From NCBI GenBank assembly GCA_030549205.1, contig JAUKTV010000005.1, positions 1,426,001 through 1,490,000 of the forward strand: 64,000 bases of DNA, written 5' to 3'. How positions within the stretch are numbered: position 1 is the first letter of the stretch; each line of letters starts with the position of its first letter. Below are positions 56,861-64,000 of this stretch, one piece after another. The stretch comes from Apiosordaria backusii (lineage: Eukaryota > Ascomycota > Sordariomycetes > Sordariales > Lasiosphaeriaceae). The position numbers and the translations under genes are program-made. A model generated the notes under the pieces. It was not told the origin of the DNA. It worked only from the letters and a program-made list of their open reading frames with translations, and did not search any database.

Positions 56861-57931
56861 TTTCGTTTCTGGGGGGGGAGTCGTGAGGTGAGAATGGTGT
56901 TGTGACCAGCAATCTGCACGGTAGGTAAGAGAGGTGCTTGTGTGAGGGCGTTTTGTTCAATTTATGGTCGGTAAAACTAAGGTAGTCTTATCAAAAGTGG
57001 ATGGTGGTCTGACGTGGAAGATTGTATACCGCGGGAAATGGTAAATAGCAACTGTGCTCTCCTGTGTCGTTGTAGAGGAAGAAAGGGAAGGGAATTTAAG
57101 CAGAAGCACGAATGCATTATGGGCTGTGCTAAACCTTAAAAATTAATTTTTTCACCGTGGCAATGTTCCACAAAGCTACCGAGAATTTAAGGTCGTTACC
57201 TAAATTCTCCCTTGTTGGTAAGGTAGGTTACACTTCTGATGGCACTCTCAAATTTCCACCCATGTGATCAATCTTCGAAGAACATGGGGCTAAGGTATGT
57301 GTTGCTGCCGGGTAGCCTTCCAGCTCGTGACCTTTTTACCTTCAACACCATATGTCCATACCTACTGGAAAACGTGCCCCAATCAACCCAGCCAACTAAG
57401 GTATCTTCCCCTTGGCACCACGAAGCGGTGATCAAAGTGAAAAAAGAGTATACGTGAGCTGACGCTCAAATCTCCACAGAGAGAGAAAGCCCCCAGATGA
57501 TTCAATAAGCGCCCTCAAGTTTGAAAAGCCCCCAGAGTAGCAAAGCCCTCACCCACGATCGATAGGCCACGGAAAGACTGGAGAAAGTGTAATACCAGTC
57601 GACCCAAATGAAAAGTCATCCGAAGATGAGAAAAAGGTCCCAAAAATTCTCGGAGGAAGACGGGTGACAAAAATTGGGGCCTACCGGTCACCATGCCCGG
57701 CAGAGCCCCTACCAGTTCGAAACCCCCCCCTCAAAGAGGAGAGGGCCACCAGGCGCGAATCAATGACCCCCAAAGGAGGCCAAAGACCGCCGGTGCCAGG
57801 CCGACGAGTGAATACTCAAGGAACCGGTCGGGAGGCTCCGAACCTTCCACGTACCCATGATCCAAGAATATCCACTCCACTCCCAGTCGATACAGGCAAG
57901 GGATGCCGAGCATAACGGCGAGACGGCAAAG

Positions 57932-57983
57932 CCAAAGAAGGATGTCAAAGAAGGATGTCAAAGAAGGATGTCAAAGAAGGATG
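57932..57983 (+). repeat. 13-base tandem repeat, four copies
   Basis: CAAAGAAGGATGT follows head to tail four times, the last ending in GATGA. Copies are almost perfect. Confidence 0.9.
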
Positions 57984-60730
57984 ACATTTCGCTGTTTTTT
58001 TTAACGCTGTTGTTGTGATCAAACAAAGGTTGATGAAGAAGAAGAGAAACGTTTCAAAAGCTGGGATGGAAAAGGTCCTTTTAACCCAATGCCAGCGTCA
58101 ACCTGCGCCTTCTACACTGAATGCGAAGCCGGAATTCAACTCGTCATCCTGACATGGCGTCACCTGCGAGGGATAAACTGGAAAGTCCTCAGGAAAGCAT
58201 AGAGGGACGATGGGTGCTGAAGGAACGGTGGGTTACAAAGGAAGGATGGAAGATGAAGAAGCATGAACTCACTCATCACCAGTGTCTCTTCCAACTTCGG
58301 AACTGACACTCAACCGAACGCACCAGCAGATTCAATCTTGAGCTGCTGCGCGTGCGAATGTGCAACAGCAGGTACTGGATTGGCAACCTGGAAGTACACA
58401 CCTATCATGGCTAATACACAATTGACACAATTGATCTCACACCAGACATGGCTTCAATGCGAGCAGAGGGATTTTGTAAAAGCCTATTTTACACACTGTA
58501 AGCTCATAGATTGAACATGATCTCGTCTGGGTCACGGGCACATGATGTACCCCTTACAGCCCCTGTGCCCCTGAGGTAAAACCCTTGACAACCGAAGTAA
58601 CTGCAACAGTCTTTCGCCCACGTGCCCCAGAAATCACAAAAGCTGCTTTGGGCCTGTCAAACTGCTGGCGTCGCTGCTGTATTCGCGTACCAATGTTCTC
58701 TGTTAGTACCTGCTTGTCAACTTCAAGTTGCCTCCTGCCGGTGGATGTCCGATGAGCAAGCATGCGGGTACGATAGGGAAAGAGGTACATAGATGAGCAA
58801 GGATGGTCACGAGAGACAGTCGGGGACTTTCACAGACGTATGACTACTCACTCGGTCGAGTTACTTCCCATCTGCTCAGAAAGCTGCAGCTACATCCACA
58901 GATTTCCGGCTCGGCCGAATGAGCAAGCTTTAATCCATCGCGGACTGTCAAAGCCCTTCCTGCCCTGACAATATCAACCGGAAAAGATCACCCGATAAGT
59001 CCACATTCGTGCATTCAATCGCCTCTTGCTGTCTCTTTCCGCTTTCTTCTTTCTCAAACAACAACATGTCATTACCTTCGTCCTTGTGTGCCGGGTTCAA
59101 TTGTTCACTGATGTGGCCCGGGGTATTCCCGAGAGGTTGGAAATGGTAGTTACCTACCTAAGTAATCATTGCTTCCGTCATCCTTCACTAGCAACCGGCC
59201 GTATCTTGAACATTGTACGTCTTCTTTTTCAAGTTGTGCTTGCTATCTGCATGTTGGTGCAATCCGGGTGAATGAGAGGAGCGCCTGACACTTGTGGAGA
59301 GTTCACTCCGGCTCAGCGCAAGACGGGAGGCATGGACGACTTGACGATGGATACTGAAGCGGACAGATACAAGGATCGGGAGCTTCTGGTAGATGAGAAG
59401 GAGCAACAGATTGCGTGGAGTCGAGAGCAGTATACACACTGCAACTCAGAACACCATGGCTCGGCGGCATCCGAACTTGGAGCTTCCGAATAACCTCATG
59501 CTGGCGCGCCAATGGTTTCGCACTCTGGGTCGATGGAAGATTTCACAATTGGATGACCAATTGATGGAAGGCAAGGTCGAAGACCGAATTCTTGAGCACT
59601 CATCTGCATACCTATATTGATTTGACTGCTACATTCATTTGATGCCAGATTTATTTTGTTGGACAGATCTTCCAATACTGATTCAACTCTCGCATACTAC
59701 CTGTAGGCCTTTTTCCCCACCACAGACTCTTTCTATTGCTGTCTGCTTCCATTTGGTCTTCGTGTCATGGATCGCGAAGCGTGGGGATTTCGCCTCATCG
59801 CAAAATACTTAGGCAGTCAAGGCCCACTCTAAAGGCCCATGAACGCCCACAGTACCTAGTTTGTTTAAGGCCTAGTCAGGACAACAATACCTGTTTTCAC
59901 TAACTGTTTCACTCGAGAATTGGTCAAAATTTTGTCAGGTATACAGCGGCATTCAATCAAGGGGCTTATGTGATAACTAGCTACGTTTGGTAAAGCAGTT
60001 ATGGGGGATTGACGGCAGAGTCATGAGATACATGGACGCATATCGTCTGACCAGAAGAAATCCTCCAGAATAAGCGTACAAAGCCGGAAATTGGAACAAT
60101 ACACACATAAAGATGCTCGCGAACTCGGCCTTTCGGCTTCGCTAATTTTCACCTGCTCGTCAAAGTGTAGACTTACATCAAACCCTAATCATGTCATTCT
60201 ACCGCACTAACGTGAGGCTATTCGCAAGCCCAACGAGAGCATGACACATGGCTGAGTCACGCAACGAAGTCAACAACGCCATTTTATTCAATGCAATTAC
60301 AACCCAATCCAACGCAACCCGGCTGAAATGGTGGTCTACCTGCTTTTTTGAATAGTTTAATTTTGTTGGTTAAAGTTGACTGCACCCCAATATATCCACC
60401 TTTCTTAGCGGTAAGCCACACTACTAGCCTCAAGCTTCCATACCTTAGCCACCCCGCTCGCCATATGTAACCTAGCTCCTAACCCTGACCTTAGAAACGA
60501 AGTCCGTAGTATATTGTGTAGGAGTTGGGTATGTACAGGCTTGGAATATCCAATCTCCACTAGTAAGTCATATCCCAGACCAATGTAAAAGATCCTCTCC
60601 TCCTCTACCTTAAAAGTATCAGGCTAACTCGCTCGCGCAGGGGTAATATTGTAGGTAAGGGCTTTCAAAATTGATGCTAAAAGGGATGTCAGAATCGTCG
60701 AAAGAAGAAAGGTCCTAGAGCTTTATCTTA

Positions 60731-61305
60731 AGGTAGTAAGTGCTTAGCCAGAAAGGTCAGATCGATATATCGGTTAATGTCAAAGCCACGACAAGCACTG
60801 TCAACGAGTTTAAGATAGGTTATAAGCATCCCGACCCAGTTGTCACGTATAGGCACCTCGTTAAGGGCCTTAAGATCGGAGAGGCGCTTCACCTTAAGGA
60901 CCAGTGAAAGGTAGTAGGTGCTTAACCATTAAGGTCAGATTGATATATCGGTCAATGCCAAAGCCGCAACAAGCATTGTCAGAAATAGATTGTAGGCATT
61001 CCGATGATATGGATTCTCTCGCCATAGCTCAGGGTCAAATGCTATCCGACCTAGTCGTTGCGAATAGGCACCTCGTTAAGGGCCGCACGATCGGAGAGGC
61101 GCTTCACTGGAGGTAGTGGGTGCAACCAAGAAGGTCAGATCGATGTATCGGTCAATGCCAAAGCCACAACGAGCACTGTCAACGAGTTTGAAATAGGCTG
61201 TAGACATTCCATTGATGCGGATTCCCTCGCTATGGCTCAGGATCAAATGCTGTCCGACCCAGTCGTCGCGAATGGGCACCTCGTTGAGGGCCTTACGATC
61301 GGAGA
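60731..61305 (+). repeat. three tandem diverged ~180-200 base units
   Basis: Units begin AGGTAGT(A/G)(A/G)GTGC near 60731, 60910 and 61111. Each continues with AAGGTCAGAT(C/T)GAT(A/G)TATCGG, AATG(C/T)CAAAGCC and GGCACCTCGTT(A/G)AGGGCC, and ends CGATCGGAGAG or close to it. Copy 1 lacks an internal segment of about 30-40 bases that copies 2 and 3 share. Many differences are C/T or G/A transitions, as expected after RIP or CpG decay. In one frame copies 2 and 3 give related peptides (DSLA[MI]AQ, then QMLSD and VVAN), so the unit may derive from coding DNA. Confidence 0.8.
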
Positions 61306-61475
61306 GTATCGATTCCGGAAAGGATTCCGGAAAGCAAAGTCATCGAAGCTGACAGGGTATGTTAGCCATGAAAAATGCACGTCAAGTGCCAAAAAGGCCT
61401 ACTGATATGTCGGATGGGCCTCAAAAGCAGATTTCCAAAGGTTTACAGACCTCATGTGGCCAGCGGTTGCGCTGG

Positions 61476-61610
61476 CCTTTCCCTTGGGGATGCTGTTTGT
61501 GTTCCAGGTTGCTGGGGCCTTTCCCTTGGGGATGTTGTGGGTGCCGCTGAAGCCTTTCCCTTGGGATGCTGTTTACGTTGCTGGAGCCTTTCCCTTGGGG
61601 ATGTTGTGGG
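61476..61610 (+). repeat. interspersed repeat CCTTTCCCTTGGGGATG(C/T)TGT, four copies
   Basis: The core occurs at about 61477, 61521, 61552 and 61585, separated by short different spacers containing GTTGCTGG or similar. On the minus strand it reads HPQGKG in one frame, but no gene is supported. Confidence 0.8.
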
Positions 61611-61969
61611 TATCCTGCCCTGGACATGACTGAGGCGGGCAAGGAAGTACTGGAAAAGAGTAATAAATTTGGTGATTGTGGAAGGAAAAGGCCGCAGTTT
61701 AGTGTGCTGGAAGAAGAGCAGGACAAGCGGGCCACTTCCCACACGTGAGTCTACGTTCTTCGTGGGGGTAGTAGAAGTGGGAGGCAGCATTACTCTGATG
61801 GTCAGGCACACCGTGTGAAGCTCTGATCTATCGTGCCTGGCTGATATCAACTAAATGTCTTCCTTCCTTCAGATCTATTGTGTTTTGAATGGCTACAAGC
61901 AATCGGCCATTGAGCTCGAACGGTGCACCTACCCTACTCTGCACAGCATCAGTGGTGGCCGGTGTCAAT

Positions 61970-62015
61970 TCGGCCATCTCGACCATCTCGGCCGTCTCGG
62001 CCATCTCAAACACGC
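61970..62015 (+). repeat. TCGGCCATC/TCGACCATC 9-base microsatellite
   Basis: Five imperfect units of TCGGCCATC follow in tandem. Neither strand offers a supported coding frame here. Confidence 0.8.
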
Positions 62016-63034
62016 TTCCTTCCGTTCAAGTCTTCATAACTTCTTCTTCACAACCGGAAAATCCCACGAATTGGCTGACACGGCAGAGACACTACGTCAC
62101 TCCATCCATTTCGCCCGACTTGAGGTAGGTATAAAACTCCTTGCTCTCTCCCATCCGTCGGATTCCCTACTCTTCTCTTTTCACCTCTCCTCCGATCTCA
62201 AACAGCGAAACATCGACAATTTTTGGAATCTTTGACGCTTGTGCAATTTTTCAATTTTTGGACCTGTTTTACATCAGACACTTCAGTGTTATAGTCATAT
62301 CTACTTGGAGCTGAACTTGCCGGTATTACACTTCCTCCAGCAGCGTTCTGACGTACGTTTTACATCGCATCTTTGGTTTTCGGACTGGTGATGAAGATGC
62401 CATTTCTTTTCACTTTGCTCATCGCTTTGTGATGACGAGGGGAAGAGAATAGCCTTGAGAACGGGGATCTTCTGTAACAATCAGGGAATTGATGCTTGAG
62501 AGTGAACCCGGATCGGGAATGCAACTGCTTGATCACCTCACTTGCCGAGAAGTATGAGGGATGCGGTGGAGCGGGAAGCATGGCACTGACCTGCCCACCA
62601 TGATTCCGAGGAAGCAATTCATTCCAACTTTAGCCTGTAATAGGATTTAATTAATTGCGTTGAATAATTGAAGCCACTTCTTGGCAATTGGGGAGGAGGA
62701 CCATGGGCAACAGCAGTACTCACTGCACCAATAGCAACAGCCTTCTACACGTACGTGTCGAACAAACCTCAGTCAAGGCACAGCAACATTGGGTAATGGC
62801 ACCATGACCAATTATTTTTTCGACTACGACCAATGAACAAAACCATGTACTTTTCCGCGCCCGCGCTCCCTACTGTATCCTTTGGTCTGCCTTGACTCTT
62901 GCCCAACCTTCTCTTGTCTATTCATGACAACGCTCGCATGTAAATTTTGAAATTCCGAAAAAAACCTCAGTTCGCCACAGCATATTCACTCTTTCGACAC
63001 TCCCCTCTCCCCCAAATTCTTCCTCGTCCCCCCT

Positions 63035-64000
63035 TCAAAGGCTCTCATCTGGTACCACAACCTGCGCCTCACCTCTCTCGTTTGGTTCCCTGTAGTAAGG
63101 GAGGTACTGGCTCAGGGTCTTGGGGCCAAAATGTCTAACCAGCGCATCCATCACGGTGATAGCAGCCATGGCCTCAACAATGGGGATGGCACGGGGCACA
63201 ACGCAGGGGTCGTGTCTCCCCTTGGCAGCCAAAACACCCTCCAACTCGCCATCGTAGGTGGCTGTGAACTGATCCTGGCCGATAGTGGCAGGGGGCTTGA
63301 AGCCGACCTTGAAGTAAATGGGGGCACCGTTGGTGATACCGCCCTGAATACCGCCGGAGAAGTTAGTCTTGGTGGTGAGCTTGGGGCGAGTGAATCCCTT
63401 CAGATAAGCACCGCTCTTGGCGACTGATGGTGGGACGTCCTTGCCCTTGGTTGAGACGAAGGGGTCGTTGTGGATGGAGCCGGGGATGGTGCAGGCGGTA
63501 AGACCAGAGCCAATTTCGAAGCTCTTGGTGGCCGGAATGCTGAGCATGGCATGGGCGAGCATGGCCTCAAGCTTGTCAAAGGCGGGCTCACCGAGACCAA
63601 CGGGGGCGTTGCGGATCACGCAGGTAACAGTGCCGCCAATGCTGTTGTTGCGCTCCTTGAAGTCGGTGATTAACTCAACCATCTTATCTGAAATCGCCTG
63701 CTCGGGGCACCGGACGGGGAGGAACTTGTCGACGGTCTCGCGGGTGATGTTGTCGAGGAATTCGTGGAACTTGGGGTCGGTGACGGGGGTTGGGTGCTCG
63801 GGAGTAGGGGGAAAGAGATCAATGCCGCCGATGGAGCTGGTGAAGGCAACAATCTCGATACCGAAAGCGTCCATCATGTACTTCTCGGCAACAGCGCCAG
63901 CAGCGACACGGGCGATAGTCTCACGGGCACTGCTTCTGCCACCTCCACTTTCCGACTTGATTCCGTATTTCGCCTGGGTGGTGAAGTCGGCATGGCTGGG
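63035..64000 (-). CDS. aro-2: chorismate synthase, 3' part (5' end beyond the window)
   Basis: An uninterrupted frame enters from the right edge (PSHADFTTQAKYG at the border) and stops at 63035, giving 321 residues of the enzyme. Family motifs are clear: SGGGRSSARETIARVAAGAVAEKY (FMN/EPSP-binding region), GGTVTCVIRNAPVGLGEPAFDKLEA, KSFEIGSGL, SIHNDPF, TNFSGGIQGGITNGAPIYFKV and GRHDPCVVPRAIPIVEAM. The enzyme converts 5-enolpyruvylshikimate-3-phosphate to chorismate, the last shared step of aromatic amino acid synthesis. Fungal forms are bifunctional, with a built-in flavin reductase. The C-terminal tail is short. The missing part is about the first 90 residues and any 5' introns. Confidence 0.96.
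   Translation of the reverse strand, partial: PSHADFTTQAKYGIKSESGGGRSSARETIARVAAGAVAEKYMMDAFGIEIVAFTSSIGGIDLFPPTPEHPTPVTDPKFHEFLDNITRETVDKFLPVRCPEQAISDKMVELITDFKERNNSIGGTVTCVIRNAPVGLGEPAFDKLEAMLAHAMLSIPATKSFEIGSGLTACTIPGSIHNDPFVSTKGKDVPPSVAKSGAYLKGFTRPKLTTKTNFSGGIQGGITNGAPIYFKVGFKPPATIGQDQFTATYDGELEGVLAAKGRHDPCVVPRAIPIVEAMAAITVMDALVRHFGPKTLSQYLPYYREPNERGEAQVVVPDESL

Larger units (their letters stand above)
56861..63034. other. 6.2 kb gene-poor, repeat-bearing region
   Basis: No intact gene is supported. It includes a 13-base tandem at 57932-57983, three diverged tandem copies of a unit of about 180-200 bases at 60731-61305, a CCTTTCCCTTGGG repeat at 61476-61610 and a TCGGCCATC-type microsatellite at 61970-62015. 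Stretches around 59640-60730 are AT-richer with many stops. I saw no reverse transcriptase, transposase or terminal repeat, so a mobile element is not demonstrated. Confidence 0.5.

Noticed and set aside
57731..57961. 76-codon hydrophobic minus-strand frame
   Set aside because: Its start falls in the 13-base tandem repeat and there is no other support; it could be chance, though two membrane-like segments are visible.
58133..58310. lipocalin-like opening (a short ATG-led frame with IEGRWVL)
   Set aside because: The resemblance is only a few residues and no continuation of the fold was found on either side.
56861..63034. mobile element in the gene-poor block
   Set aside because: No transposase, reverse transcriptase, terminal repeats or target-site duplication could be seen, only tandem repeats.
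1..64000. CRISPR array, rRNA, bacterial operons
   Set aside because: Nothing matches, and the gene structure is fungal nuclear.

Overview
The window is nuclear DNA of a filamentous ascomycete, most likely a Sordariomycete of the Sordariales. Genes are intron-split. The introns are short (about 50-110 bp), with GT(A/G)NGT donors, CTGAC/CTAAC branch sites and (C/T)AG acceptors. The protein families are fungal: a Met30/SCON-2 type F-box WD40 protein, Zn2Cys6 and Gln/Asn/Ser-rich regulators, an acyltransferase-3 membrane protein, Hsp30, a DOCK-family GEF, NLR-like STAND proteins, a HeLo pseudokinase and chorismate synthase. There is no operon structure, rRNA, CRISPR or recognisable intact transposon.

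Layout. 2.1-4.4 kb: scon-2-like F-box/WD40 gene (-). 7.1-10.5 kb: a divergent pair, a DUF2306-like membrane protein (-) and a Zn2Cys6 factor (+). 10.8-12.8 kb: Cys-box and homopolymer-rich regulator-like gene (-), apparently frameshifted. 16.9-18.6 kb: acyltransferase 3 (+). 19.8-21.6 kb: F-box protein (-). 22-23.2 kb: degenerate minisatellite and coding-like relics. 23.4-32.5 kb: a run of secreted-protein genes (two HExxH zincin-like proteins, three small Cys-containing proteins and one GPI-anchored-type protein) interrupted by an hsp30-like gene. 32.8-34.7 kb: two small coiled-coil genes. 35.2-42.2 kb: three paralogous SesB-type alpha/beta hydrolase genes. The first is fused to a NACHT-like NTPase and a Lys-Glu-Val repeat tail; the second has a Cys nucleophile and a C-terminal pair of HET-s-like repeats; the third is a stand-alone hydrolase. 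42.4-43.5 kb: Ap4A phosphorylase-like gene (-). 44.9-45.3 kb: secreted-protein pseudogene. 46.1-52.4 kb: DOCK gene (-) with a one-base frameshift. 54.1-56.1 kb: HeLo-pseudokinase (+). 56.3-56.9 kb: small membrane protein (-). 56.9-63.0 kb: gene-poor, repeat-bearing stretch. 63.0 kb to the end: 3' part of chorismate synthase (-).

The most interesting part is the 35-42 kb cluster, with the HeLo-pseudokinase gene 12 kb away. It has the parts of a fungal NLR / programmed-cell-death (heterokaryon-incompatibility-like) system. The three SesB genes share an intron at the same phase just before the first hydrolase beta-strand, and the two solo hydrolases flank a common promoter region. The functional link between them is inference.
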